NCBI GenBank assembly: GCA_002311385.1
Contig: DCAE01000135.1
Span: forward strand, 51,397-115,396
Direction of reading: 5' to 3'
Length of the DNA stretch: 64,000 nt
Source: Dehalococcoidia bacterium UBA1141
Lineage (GTDB): Bacteria > Chloroflexota > Dehalococcoidia > Lucifugimonadales > UBA3495
Shown: piece by piece, positions 16,521 through 25,192 of the stretch
How the letters are laid out: the number at the start of each line of letters is the position of its first letter
Numbering within the stretch: position 1 is the stretch's first letter
Translations under genes and position numbers: made by a program
The notes under the pieces: model-generated
The model's input: only the letters and a program-made list of their open reading frames with translations
What the model was told of the DNA's origin: nothing
Databases searched by the model: none

Positions 16521-16598
16521 CTGTCATTCTGAGGAGAGGAGCGACGAAGAATCGCTTGGGTCACGCGTAAAGATTCTTCGCTTCACTCAGAGTGACAG
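16521..16598. repeat. Palindromic repeat, family A copy 1
   Basis: A 78-bp element with inverted ends: CTGTCATTCTGAG...GAAGAATC at 16521-16553 and GATTCTTCGC...TGACAG at 16572-16598. Related full or half copies occur at 34451-34485, 49188-49214, 49352-49379 and 61756-61843. It lies between the LppX-like and MFS genes, so it may form a hairpin in their shared mRNA. Confidence 0.75.
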
Positions 16599-16690
16599 GG
16601 TTACGGAGACTATTGATGCAAGGCCCCTAATAGCCGGTCCATTTACCCGGCTATTGAGCTAAAACTATTGCCAAAACCAGGGCTACATCC

Positions 16691-18163
16691 GTGAAGAATC
16701 CACTGCGAACTCCACCTGCGTCTTTCGTGCTGACCTTGATAGGCATTGGCGCTTTTGTGACGGCGCTGGACCAGACCGTGGTGGTGACAGCCCTTCCCGC
16801 TGTCATGCTGGACCTGAAAATCCCCTTCATAGAGCTGGATCGCGTTTCCTGGATTGTTACCGCCTACCTGCTTGGTTATACAGTGGCAATGCCATTGATT
16901 GGCAGGATTGGAGATGTTTACGGCTACACACGGGTCTACCAAGCCGGCTTGGTGGTATTTACCATCGGCACGTGTTTGGTGGCGGTTTCCCCCAACCTGG
17001 AATGGATGGTGGGGGCCCGGGTTATTCAAGCCATAGGCGGCGGCGCCACCGTGCCCATCGGTCTGGCGCTGGCTAGCAGCGCACTCCCTCCCCAACATAG
17101 AGGATTAGCCTTGGGGCTGGTCATTGGCGCTGCCGAGGCTGGCTCCATGCTTGGCCCTGCCTACGGAGGAGCAATCGTCAAGTTCTTGGACTGGCGATGG
17201 ATCTTCTGGCTCAATGTGCCTCAGAGCGCGCTTTTGTTCCTGGCCCTATTTTGGCTGCCCAACCGACCGAACCGCGAAGGGAGAGTGGATTACCTGGGCG
17301 GAACCCTCTTGGTGGCGGCCCTGCTAATCTTGTCCTTGGCGTTTTCCAGGGAAGGACTGTTTACACTCTCGTCGCCCACGCCCTTTATCCTCGGCATTCC
17401 GGCACTGGCGCTGGTTGGCATATTGGTATTTGTGGAGCGCCGGGCCGTTCAGCCGTTGATAAGCTCGATTTTATTTCGGTCTCGGGCATTCTTGTCCGCC
17501 AATCTGACCCAGTTGCTGGAAGGAGCAGCCTTGATAATAGCCATGGTCTCGGTGCCGCTGATGGCCGACACGGTAATGGGTAAGGACCCGTTTATCGGTG
17601 CCATGTGGCTTTTGCGCATGACTGTGGCCATACCTGTGGGCGCAATATTGGGTGGCCGCTTGCTGGATGTATTTGGGATTCGCCCGGTAACGATTGTCGG
17701 TCTGGGCCTCACAGCTTTGGGGCTATTTTTGGTTAGCGCTTGGGACCTGGATATAGCGGAGCCGTGGCTGACGATCCACTTGGTCATAGCCGGTTTTGGC
17801 TTCGGTCTAAACAACACACCAATCATGACCGGGGCGCTTAACGCAGCGGGAAAAGATTACCAGGCCACGGCCGCATCACTGGTGGTGGTAGCCCGAATGA
17901 TGGGTATGACTCTGGGGCTGGCGGCCTTGGCGGCTTGGGGCGTTGAGCACTTCCAGGTGCTGACCCAAGGCCTGGAGTTTCCATTACAGCAGGTGGGCGA
18001 GGCAGCGGCGGAGGTGCAAGCGCGAGTTGCCGAGTACAATTCCGGGCTGAGCGACGCCGGGATGGCGCTATTCAACAAGTTCTTCCGGGTGGCCGGCGCT
18101 GTGGCATTGGTGGCTATGTTGCCTGCTTTAGCTATGGGGGCGCAGCGTCGTCAAGGGGAGTGA
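16691..18163 (+). CDS. MFS transporter, DHA2 (14-TM) drug/lipid exporter family
   Basis: A 490-residue polytopic membrane protein with about 14 hydrophobic segments. The first helix has LDQTVVVTALPAV, the DHA2 motif (LD.TVVNVALP class), and motif A appears as GRIGDVYGYTRVY at about residues 76-88. The GTG at 16691 gives the normal N-terminus, though the ribosome site is weak. It lies 197 bp after an LppX/LprG-like lipoprotein, the arrangement of lprG-p55 in mycobacteria, where the MFS protein and lipoprotein export triacylglycerol-type lipids. Here lipid export is inference; drug efflux is the other option. A strong terminator follows. Confidence 0.88.
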   Translation: MKNPLRTPPASFVLTLIGIGAFVTALDQTVVVTALPAVMLDLKIPFIELDRVSWIVTAYLLGYTVAMPLIGRIGDVYGYTRVYQAGLVVFTIGTCLVAVSPNLEWMVGARVIQAIGGGATVPIGLALASSALPPQHRGLALGLVIGAAEAGSMLGPAYGGAIVKFLDWRWIFWLNVPQSALLFLALFWLPNRPNREGRVDYLGGTLLVAALLILSLAFSREGLFTLSSPTPFILGIPALALVGILVFVERRAVQPLISSILFRSRAFLSANLTQLLEGAALIIAMVSVPLMADTVMGKDPFIGAMWLLRMTVAIPVGAILGGRLLDVFGIRPVTIVGLGLTALGLFLVSAWDLDIAEPWLTIHLVIAGFGFGLNNTPIMTGALNAAGKDYQATAASLVVVARMMGMTLGLAALAAWGVEHFQVLTQGLEFPLQQVGEAAAEVQARVAEYNSGLSDAGMALFNKFFRVAGAVALVAMLPALAMGAQRRQGE

Positions 18164-18166
18164 TAA

Positions 18167-18210
18167 AAATGCGGGGGCGCACTTACTAGGTGCGCCCCCG
18201 CATTTGTTTG
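18167..18210. terminator. Strong bidirectional terminator between convergent genes
   Basis: A 16-bp perfect stem (18167-18182 with 18190-18205) around the loop TTACTAG, flanked by A-rich sequence on the left and TTTGTTTGTTTG on the right. It serves the MFS gene (plus) and the betaine-binding lipoprotein gene (minus). Confidence 0.88.
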
Positions 18211-18238
18211 TTTGTATTTTTAGCTAGGTAATCCCGGT

Positions 18239-19405
18239 TTACTCTGCGGCCAAGGCGGTCGCTAGCAAGGCGGCGGCGTCATCGGAGACCCACTCTTGCC
18301 AGACATCTTGGGTCTTCAAGAAATTGATGGCGGCTTCTTCAGATGTCGCCTCGTTATCGGACATCCAACCCTCTGCGGCAACCTGGGCGGCGGCTGTGTA
18401 GTTCCACTTACGTAGCATCTCTACCACGTCGGGCGCTCGCTGAATAAGACTAGGATGGACCGCAATGAGAACGCGGGCCAATGGATAGGCGCAGCCGGAT
18501 TCGGGGCCAGCGCCCGCAGCGCATACCGGCTCTTCCAAGACCGTCAGGTCCAGTTCAGCCGCAATCTTAGTGGGCCCCCAGTAGTAGAAAAGGGCAGGCT
18601 CACCTTTCTCGTAGGCCCCTGTGATGTGCGCATCGAGAGCAGCCATAGATCCTGGAGTCTGCAACTCTATCACGTCCGCTAGGCCGTATTCGATGACCTG
18701 GGACTCGTTGAGTTTTTCGCACGCCCAACCGGCTAAGCAGCTTACCAGTAGGGCCTTGCCATTGCTCTCCGGAGTGACGAAAAGGTCCATGTATTCTGGG
18801 AGGTCAGAGACCGACACTAAGCCGGGGTTCGCCTCCACTACGTATGTTGGGACCACGAAGGCGCTTTGCCAGTTGTCGTCCAAGCTTTTCCCCACGGGGA
18901 TTACGGCTCCAACCTTGAGCTGTTTGTCCCACCACACCTGTTGGTTAGGCAGCCAAATCTCCATGGTGACTTGAGTATCGCCGTTTGCCAGGCCAACCTG
19001 CAAGGATATGGTGTCCCCGAAGATGGCGTCCACTGGGTAGCCGTAGCCGTGCTCTACGATGTATTGGGCGATGCGAGTCTGGAGCTCGGCGCTGGACCAG
19101 TTTAGGTCGGAGAAGACAATGGTCTCCTTGGCAGCCGGGACCGGAGTGGCCAAGACTTCTTTTATGACCTCTTTAATGACTTCGACTTCTTTGATGACCT
19201 CTTTAGGTACTACCTTAATAACCTCGACTTCTTTTATTACTTCGACTTCCTTGATGACCTCTTTAATGACTTCGACTTCTTTGATGACTTCTTTAATCTG
19301 TGGCACTGCTGTGGCGGTACTGCCACAGGCCAGAGACGCAATAAGAAGTACGGCTATAATGGCAAACATTGCTACCAGAGTTTTAGGCTTAAGTGAATTG
19401 AACAT
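18239..19405 (-). CDS. Glycine betaine/proline-type ABC transporter substrate-binding lipoprotein
   Basis: A 388-residue lipoprotein: signal peptide with lipobox SLAC (Cys27), a long repeat linker, and an OpuAC/ProX-type binding domain from about residue 95 (IVFSDLNWSSAELQ, GYGYPVD, VTMEIWLPN). Residues about 37-86 are a run of near-identical EVIKEV/EVEVIK units, encoded by a DNA repeat at about 19150-19310; the pattern predicts a stiff helical stalk. It is last in the operon with the permease and ATPase upstream, separated by about 200 bp that includes its own ribosome site (GAGAGGAAAACA). Likely substrate: glycine betaine or a similar quaternary amine, for osmoprotection or demethylation. 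The exact ligand is not decidable here. Confidence 0.9.
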   Translation of the reverse strand: MFNSLKPKTLVAMFAIIAVLLIASLACGSTATAVPQIKEVIKEVEVIKEVIKEVEVIKEVEVIKVVPKEVIKEVEVIKEVIKEVLATPVPAAKETIVFSDLNWSSAELQTRIAQYIVEHGYGYPVDAIFGDTISLQVGLANGDTQVTMEIWLPNQQVWWDKQLKVGAVIPVGKSLDDNWQSAFVVPTYVVEANPGLVSVSDLPEYMDLFVTPESNGKALLVSCLAGWACEKLNESQVIEYGLADVIELQTPGSMAALDAHITGAYEKGEPALFYYWGPTKIAAELDLTVLEEPVCAAGAGPESGCAYPLARVLIAVHPSLIQRAPDVVEMLRKWNYTAAAQVAAEGWMSDNEATSEEAAINFLKTQDVWQEWVSDDAAALLATALAAE

Positions 19406-19610
19406 TGTTTTCCTCTCTGATTATCAGGCTTGAGCACCAAAAGGTTGGCTCCCATACCGGGATGCCTGTCTTTAGGTTCCTTGGATCAGGTATCAGATGA
19501 GATAGGCCCCTCTTTATGGGCGTGGGTTAGTATACCGGTAGATTGGGTATTTCATCAACTTAAGCCGTCCTATCTCGGTTAGTTGCCTAGACAGCACGCA
19601 CTGGTGTTGG

Positions 19611-20693
19611 TCAGTTGTTTCTCGACTCCAAAGCCTGTTGTTGCCCCTTGGCCAACGCTTGGGTTAGCCGGTCTATGATGATGGCCATCAAAACTATGGC
19701 CATTCCAGCCAACAGCGCTTTTCCAGGCTCCAGCCGGCCTAAAGCCCTTAGTACATCTTCACCCAACCCTCCCGCTCCAACTAAGGCACCCACCACGACC
19801 ATTGCCAGGGCCATCATGGTGGTCTGATTAATGCCTGCCATGATGGTGGGCAGAGCCATGGGGAGCTGCACCCTTATCAGCAGTTGGGTCGGTGTGGCGC
19901 CGAATGAACGCGCTGCCTCAAGGGTCTCCGGTGATACCTGCCGGATGCCCAGGCTGGTAAGGCGGATGGCCGGGGGCACGGCATAAATTATTGTGGCCAT
20001 CACCGCTGGCACGTTTCCCAAGCTGAAGAACATGATGGCGGGCACCAGATAGACGAAGCTTGGCATGGTCTGCATTGTGTCTAGGGCCGGGCGCATCAGG
20101 GCGTCTGCCAGTGCGCTGCGGGCACCCAGCACTCCGAGAGGTACGCCGATGGCGACGGCCAATACAACTGATGTGGTCACCAAGGCCAGGGTTTCCATGG
20201 CGCTGCTCCAGAGGCCGACGAAACCGATGGAGAGCAAGGCGCCGATGGAGAACAAGAACACCCGCGGACCTGCCAGGCGCCATGCCAGCAGGCTGATGGC
20301 GGTAATCATCGCAGGCCAAGGAAACCAGAGCATGGCGTCTCGCAGGTTTAGCAACACCTTGAGGATGATTTGCTTGATTCCGTCGAAGAGCCAATCGCCT
20401 TCCTTGGTCAACCAGGTCACGGCGTCGTCGATCTTCGATCCGATATCCCGTCCCACGTCACTGGGAAAGTCAAAGTTCGAGCCCCAAGCCAAAACCGAAA
20501 CCAACGTTACCAATCCCACCCCTCCCAATCCCAGCACCAGCTTATGAAAGGAAGTAAGCCTAATCCGGGGCAGCACTGTGCCTAATATCCGAATGGGATG
20601 TCCTGTTGCCCCAGGCATGCTGTTGCCTTCTTGGCTTTCGCCGACAATGTCGGGCGCGTCGGCATCATTTTTTGGGGGCAGCGTTATAGCCAT
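19611..20693 (-). CDS. Glycine betaine/proline-type ABC transporter permease
   Basis: A 360-residue inner-membrane permease (ProW/OpuAB type) with about seven or eight hydrophobic segments and the ABC binding-protein-dependent EAA loop (LEAARSFGATPTQLLIRVQLPMALPTIMAGINQ, near residues 255-287), which contacts the ATPase. The N-terminal about 60 residues are a hydrophilic extension. The ATG at 20693 has a near-perfect AGGAGGTGAT site. It lies between the ATPase and binding-lipoprotein genes, all minus strand, a complete importer. Confidence 0.93.
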   Translation of the reverse strand: MAITLPPKNDADAPDIVGESQEGNSMPGATGHPIRILGTVLPRIRLTSFHKLVLGLGGVGLVTLVSVLAWGSNFDFPSDVGRDIGSKIDDAVTWLTKEGDWLFDGIKQIILKVLLNLRDAMLWFPWPAMITAISLLAWRLAGPRVFLFSIGALLSIGFVGLWSSAMETLALVTTSVVLAVAIGVPLGVLGARSALADALMRPALDTMQTMPSFVYLVPAIMFFSLGNVPAVMATIIYAVPPAIRLTSLGIRQVSPETLEAARSFGATPTQLLIRVQLPMALPTIMAGINQTTMMALAMVVVGALVGAGGLGEDVLRALGRLEPGKALLAGMAIVLMAIIIDRLTQALAKGQQQALESRNN

Positions 20694-20790
20694 GGGACAT
20701 CACCTCCTGCGCTGTTGGAGTGCGCTCAGACAAAAGTCCTAAGTGGTGCAAAGTCGAAGTTTAAAAGATAGGGATTTAAAAGGCAGGGAT

Positions 20791-22107
20791 TTAAGAGGCC
20801 GCGCCTTTTTGGCTGATGGCTTGGGCCAAGGCGTCACGGTGAATCTCACCCACAAGCTTGCCATCGCTGTCCACCACGGGAATCGGCAGACTGGAGACCA
20901 TGCTGAGGGGAATAAGGTCTTCGAGGGGTGCGGTAGAGGGGACTGAGGGAGTGGTGTCCTCAAGATTCCCGTTGAGGCTGTCCACGCCTGACTGAATCAA
21001 CCACGACGCCCGGTCCAGGGTCAATATGCCCAAGTACTTGCGGGACTCGTCTATTACGAAGGCCGCAGAGGAGGGATTGGCTTGTATGTCACTCAGAGCC
21101 GCCTGGCAGCCCAGATGGCTCATGGCCACCGTGGCCGGGGCTACCATGACGCTGTCTGCCGTCAAAATGGTATCTCGCCGCACGTTCTGGGTGAATTCGC
21201 CTACGTAGTCGTCAATGGGGTTTAGAACCAGATCTTGCGAGGAGCCTATCTGGACGATTTTGCCGTCTCGCATAATAGCGATTCGGTCACCCAACTTCAC
21301 CGCCTCTTCCAAGTCATGAGTGATAAAAACAATAGTCTTTTTCAACTCCTGCTGGAGGCGAAGCAGTTCCTCCTGCATGTTGCGGCGAATCAACGGGTCC
21401 AAGCCGCTGAAGGGCTCGTCCATCAATAATATCTCCGGGTCCACTGCCAGGGCCCGGGCCAAGCCCACCCGCTGCTGCATGCCCCCGCTCAGCTCGTGGG
21501 GATAGGCTTTCTCCCAGCCTTTCAGACCCACCAACTCCAGAATCTCGTGGGTGCGGTCATAGCGGAGGGCCTTGTTGACTCCTTGAACCTCCAACCCCCA
21601 GGCGGCGTTGTCCAAGACATTGCGGTGGGGTTGAAGGCCGTAATGTTGAAATACCATGGCCACTTTTGTGCGCCGTAACTCGGTTAGCTCGCTCTCGCTA
21701 TATTGAAGAATGTCCTTGTTATCAATCAGAATCTTGCCGGCCGTCGGTTCGATAAGCCGGATCAAGCAACGCACCAGGGTGGACTTGCCGCTCCCGGATA
21801 AGCCCATTACCACAAAGGTTTCGCCCTTCCCAACGTCGAAGCTGGCATCTTGCAGTGCCACCACGCAGCCTAGGCGGTCCAGAATCTCAGTTTTATCCAA
21901 GTCAGCGGCGTCCCCGGCCAAAACTCGATCAGAGTTCTTGCCGAAAACCTTCCACAGGGATTTGATGGATATTGCGCAGTCGCCATTCCAGCCCGCCATA
22001 GCATTCTCGCCTATTCCAGAGGCAACATTGACGCTTTCTTGCCCGTTTTCCCCGGGCTCAGGATTGGGGAAACCGGTGGCGGAGCTATTACTGTCGTGAG
22101 CGCTCAT
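20791..22107 (-). CDS. Glycine betaine/proline-type ABC transporter ATP-binding protein with CBS domains
   Basis: A 438-residue ProV/OpuAA-type ATPase. Walker A GLSGSGKST (102-110), Q-loop FQHYGLQPHRNV, signature LSGGMQQRVGLARAL (206-220) and Walker B ILLMDEP (226-232) are all intact. Two CBS motifs follow from about residue 310 (VMVAPATVAMSH; IPLSMVSSLPIPVVDSDGKLVGEI), which in OpuA sense ionic strength and gate the transporter. An unusual 40-residue Ser/Gly/Pro-rich N-terminal extension precedes the ABC domain. The ATG at 22107 follows AAGAGG. It is the first gene of the importer operon. Confidence 0.94.
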   Translation of the reverse strand: MSAHDSNSSATGFPNPEPGENGQESVNVASGIGENAMAGWNGDCAISIKSLWKVFGKNSDRVLAGDAADLDKTEILDRLGCVVALQDASFDVGKGETFVVMGLSGSGKSTLVRCLIRLIEPTAGKILIDNKDILQYSESELTELRRTKVAMVFQHYGLQPHRNVLDNAAWGLEVQGVNKALRYDRTHEILELVGLKGWEKAYPHELSGGMQQRVGLARALAVDPEILLMDEPFSGLDPLIRRNMQEELLRLQQELKKTIVFITHDLEEAVKLGDRIAIMRDGKIVQIGSSQDLVLNPIDDYVGEFTQNVRRDTILTADSVMVAPATVAMSHLGCQAALSDIQANPSSAAFVIDESRKYLGILTLDRASWLIQSGVDSLNGNLEDTTPSVPSTAPLEDLIPLSMVSSLPIPVVDSDGKLVGEIHRDALAQAISQKGAAS

Positions 22108-22363
22108 ACGAACCTCTTAAAGACCGGAATCGGTTGGGTCCTGTGCGCCTGTAGCCTGATTAGGTTCTAAATCAATGGGGCGGTTTGGGGCCGGTGCGCT
22201 GCGTGTAGTTCGACTCGGCCCCTGCTCAGACGCTTTTCCGGTATCTTTCACGGTGAGCCGATTGCTAAGCTACAGTGCTGGGAAAATATTGTCAATTTCC
22301 CGTCGAATCCGGCCCGGTTGCTATCTCCGAAACCCCTATAATGCATTGCTTCACGTCTAAGGG

Positions 22364-23170
22364 TCACGGGCTGTAAACATTATCCAGCGCCGCGATTTGC
22401 TCGGAAGACAGTCGCCAGCCGGAGGCGCCGCAGTTTTCCACCGTGCGGTCAACGCTATTGGACTTGGGAATGACCATTACGTTGGGGTGCGATGTGCACC
22501 AATTAAGTGCTACTTGAGCCATGGTCTTTCCGGTTTCGGTGGCCACCTGCTCCAGGGTTTCAAGGCGTCCGTCCCGCCGCAACCTGGAATTGGCCGTCAA
22601 AGAACTGTCGGCCAAGGGCGTATAGGCCATGACCGTCACGCCATTTTCTTGGCAGTAGGGCAAGAGCTCCCGCTCAATGTCCCGGCGCTTGAGATGATAG
22701 AGCACCTGGTTGGATACGATGGGGACGTTGGGCATTGCTTCCTGGGCCTCTTGGAGTTCCCGTTTAGAGAAATTACTCACGCCGACGTGCTTCACCGAGC
22801 CATTGTCCACCAATTCGGCCATGGCCCCCATGGTTTCCTTGATTGGGACGCTGGGATTCGACCAATGAATCTGATATAGGTCAATCTGGTCCACGTTGAG
22901 CAAGCGTAAGCTTGTTTCGGCGGCCCGCAGCACTTGATCGCGGCGCAGGTTGCTGCCCAATACTTTGGTTGCCAAGAACACTTGGTCGCGCAGTCCGTTT
23001 ATGGCCTGGCCCACCCGATCCTCGTTGCGGTACATCTCCGCCGTGTCGATCAAGAAAGCGCCCAACTCGATGCCCCGGCGTAATGGCGCTTCTCCGCCGG
23101 CGTATTTCCAGGTGCCCAGCCCCACTTCGGGAATCATGACGCCGGTTCTCCCAAGTTCAATCATTTCCAT
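22364..23170 (-). CDS. Aldo/keto reductase
   Basis: A 268-residue NADPH-dependent aldo/keto reductase with the (beta/alpha)8 fold. The catalytic tetrad is present: Asp and Tyr in FLIDTAEMYRNED, Lys in VFLATKVLG and His in LYQIHWSNP. The cofactor site has IPKSNSVDRTVEN near the C-terminus. I chose the ATG at 23170, preceded by GGGGAAAGCC; another ATG lies two codons later, and the longer TTG start at 23185 is less likely. Neighbours give no substrate. It stands alone on the minus strand. Confidence 0.9.
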   Translation of the reverse strand: MEMIELGRTGVMIPEVGLGTWKYAGGEAPLRRGIELGAFLIDTAEMYRNEDRVGQAINGLRDQVFLATKVLGSNLRRDQVLRAAETSLRLLNVDQIDLYQIHWSNPSVPIKETMGAMAELVDNGSVKHVGVSNFSKRELQEAQEAMPNVPIVSNQVLYHLKRRDIERELLPYCQENGVTVMAYTPLADSSLTANSRLRRDGRLETLEQVATETGKTMAQVALNWCTSHPNVMVIPKSNSVDRTVENCGASGWRLSSEQIAALDNVYSP

Positions 23171-23300
23171 TCTGGCTTTCCCCAAGAGCGTTTTTAGTTG
23201 ATTTTCGGCCCAATTTTTCCCGGCAATTGATTATCGCCACACATTCGCACTGCCACGGCTAGTCATATGAGTATACCTTGTGAGCTTGGAGGGACAGGTT

Positions 23301-24347
23301 TCATTGGGAGAAATCGCCTCTGTGCCAGCGTTGGTACAAGCGCAGGACTTCGTCTAGTTGGTCAGTGGAGGCGTGACTTAAGAACGCTTGGCGAATCTCC
23401 ACTTCGGTCACCTCACGGCCTTCGGATTCGGACAGTCGGTAGAGTTCATTCCAGGCAGTGGATGAGCCTTCAAAGCCCATTGCTTGATAGAGTTCCAGCA
23501 ACAAGAACTCCCCCAGCGCATAGTTGCACAAGAAGGAGAGGGAGGACGTGTACTTGGAGTAACCCTGAGCCGCCAGGTCGTCTATCAACCGCTGGATGTA
23601 GTCTATTCCTGTGATAGCACAGCGCCGGGCTCCACCGATGTCCAGCACGTGCCTTCTCTGCGTCAGAGATACTTGGTCCGATTGAGCCAGAGCATAGCTG
23701 GACAGGAAGTCCGCCCCGCCCTCTCTGAACCAAAGAGGGGCGTTGCGGCTGCTCCAATAGTAATGGGCGATTTCGTGGGCTAGGGTGTGGTCGAAATCGC
23801 CCTGAATCACCTCTGGCCTGGATACGACCATGTGGGTTCCAACGTGGAGGGCCAAGGTGATGACTCCGGATCCCTGGAAATCCATTGGGTTGAGGAACAG
23901 CAGGATTATCTCGTTCCGGGGAAATGGGACGCCCATGAGTTCTTCCATCGCCCTGACTGCGGACTCGGCTTGGGACAGGGCGGCGCTGGTGCGAGGAAAG
24001 GGTGTGGGCCGGAAGGCGATGATTTCCGCCTCCCCTGCCAAGGGAAGCGTGAACGAGGTAGTTTTATCGTAACGCGTTTGCACCATGGCGGTGAATTCGG
24101 CGGTAGAGCGGATGGATAGGTCGTACAAAACCGAAAGAAAGGCCGCATCCACGTCGTCCATGCCGTCTTGAAACCAGGATTGACCCGTCACCAATTCCAG
24201 GTTGGCGGGCGACTCGCCAAGCAGTCGAAGCGAGTTGAGGGCATGCCTGTCTCTCACCTCGAAAGAAGTTGTGAGGAAGGGCATTTTCATCAGGTCTTTG
24301 GCCAGGGAGCGGTGGACGCTTTGGCTCCTGAGAGCCAAAGCGTCCAC
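23301..24347 (-). CDS. Fragment: peptidase MA-like domain with HExxH
   Basis: The downstream open frame of the split gene, 348 codons from a GTG at 24347 that lies inside the inverted repeat and is unlikely to be a real start. Zinc-binding motif HEIAH is in HTLAHEIAHYYW, followed about 20 residues later by REGGADFLSSY, where the Glu is the expected third ligand. Without the signal peptide this piece would stay in the cytoplasm. Confidence 0.7.
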   Translation of the reverse strand: MDALALRSQSVHRSLAKDLMKMPFLTTSFEVRDRHALNSLRLLGESPANLELVTGQSWFQDGMDDVDAAFLSVLYDLSIRSTAEFTAMVQTRYDKTTSFTLPLAGEAEIIAFRPTPFPRTSAALSQAESAVRAMEELMGVPFPRNEIILLFLNPMDFQGSGVITLALHVGTHMVVSRPEVIQGDFDHTLAHEIAHYYWSSRNAPLWFREGGADFLSSYALAQSDQVSLTQRRHVLDIGGARRCAITGIDYIQRLIDDLAAQGYSKYTSSLSFLCNYALGEFLLLELYQAMGFEGSSTAWNELYRLSESEGREVTEVEIRQAFLSHASTDQLDEVLRLYQRWHRGDFSQ

Positions 24348-24961
24348 CGCTCGTCTTCTGTGATTCCGTCGATTACCCAGGGAAATCGAGCGGCCAGCAC
24401 GCCCAAATCTACCGACTGCGTAGCTAAATCATCCATATACCGGAGCGACCACTGCTCGTGCTGGTTGACACTATCCCCGGTACTATCCAAGGTACTAATC
24501 GCTGCCCAAGGTAGCTGGTCTCTTAGCGTAAAATATGGGTCCGGTGTAGGAGTGGGGAGCGGCGTTGGCTCGGGTGTCGCCGTGGGGTTTAGGATGGGTT
24601 CAGGCGTTGCGGTAGGAACCTGGGTTGGAGTTGATAACGGCGTGGGAGTTTCGGTGGCCGAAAATGTTGGTAACGGGGTTGGTAATGGGGTTGGTGAGGG
24701 CAAAGCGGTGTCAGTGGGCCGATCGGGTGTCACAGTGTTCTTGGGCGATGCAGTAGGAATGAGCCCAAGAGTCGGCGGTTTAGTGGAGATCGGCGGTTTG
24801 GTTAAAGTCGGCGCTGAGGTGAAGGGCACGGAGGTATTGGTCGACGGCACCAAGGTGGCTGGAACAACCGTTTCGTTGGCGGAAGGCCCGTGATCAGTGC
24901 AAGACAAGGCCAAAATTAGCACAAACGTGACTAAGACAACCAAGAAGGTTTTCCGGCTCAT
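24290..24961 (-). CDS. Fragment: lipoprotein signal, Pro/Thr linker and first part of the peptidase gene
   Basis: The upstream open frame of the split gene. ATG at 24961; signal peptide to ALSC (Cys21); residues about 25-140 are low-complexity Pro/Thr/Ser with PTPTPLPTPTP blocks, an extended stalk. Folded sequence begins near YFTLRDQLPWAA. The last about 17 residues (GAKASTAPWPKT end) come from the inverted-repeat insertion and are probably not native. Confidence 0.7.
   Translation of the reverse strand: MSRKTFLVVLVTFVLILALSCTDHGPSANETVVPATLVPSTNTSVPFTSAPTLTKPPISTKPPTLGLIPTASPKNTVTPDRPTDTALPSPTPLPTPLPTFSATETPTPLSTPTQVPTATPEPILNPTATPEPTPLPTPTPDPYFTLRDQLPWAAISTLDSTGDSVNQHEQWSLRYMDDLATQSVDLGVLAARFPWVIDGITEDERWTLWLSGAKASTAPWPKT
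24308..24351. repeat. Perfect 20-bp inverted repeat with 4-base spacer
   Basis: Arms 24308-24327 and 24332-24351 are exact reverse complements, separated by CTGA. It sits at the point where the lipoprotein/peptidase reading frame breaks, within coding sequence and without a U-tract, so it is not a terminator. One arm is the native codons for about ERWTLWL; the other looks like an inverted copy. Confidence 0.9.
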
Positions 24962-25192
24962 TTAGTCCTCGGGTAATCCTATGACGGGCTAAGGAGACTA
25001 TCGGCGTATAATGGCCAACGAAAAATTTGCGATATTCCATGCAAGTATCTGGGACTGAAGTACCGGTTGTTGGTTGGAGACATTATAATACGAGCGAAGC
25101 CAGCTCCCAGGGCCAACGGATTCGGGTTGGACGTCAACGGTATATGCTGGCACCGGATGCCAAGTAGGCAAGTCAATAATCGAGGTGATGAA

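Larger units (their letters stand above)
23301..24961 (-). pseudogene. Lipoprotein with MA-type (HExxH) metallopeptidase domain, interrupted by frameshift
   Basis: Two adjacent minus-strand frames look like one gene. The upstream part (24961 down to about 24330) is a lipoprotein: signal peptide with lipobox ALSC, a Pro/Thr-rich linker of about 110 residues, then folded sequence to DERWTLWL. The downstream part (frame open from 24347) continues with a gluzincin-like domain containing HTLAHEIAHYYW. The frames differ by +2 and meet exactly at a perfect 20-bp inverted repeat (24308-24327 / 24332-24351). Removing about 23 bases there would fuse the frames as ...WTLWLSLAKDLMKM.... So the gene seems disrupted by a fold-back insertion, or this is an assembly artefact. 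Confidence 0.72.

Noticed and set aside
24308..24351. The 20-bp inverted repeat as a terminator
   Set aside because: It lies inside coding sequence and has no U-tract on either strand.
24168..24893. Plus-strand frame rich in Gly and Val opposite the Pro/Thr-rich lipoprotein linker
   Set aside because: It is the mirror image of the Pro/Thr codons on the minus strand, not an independent gene.
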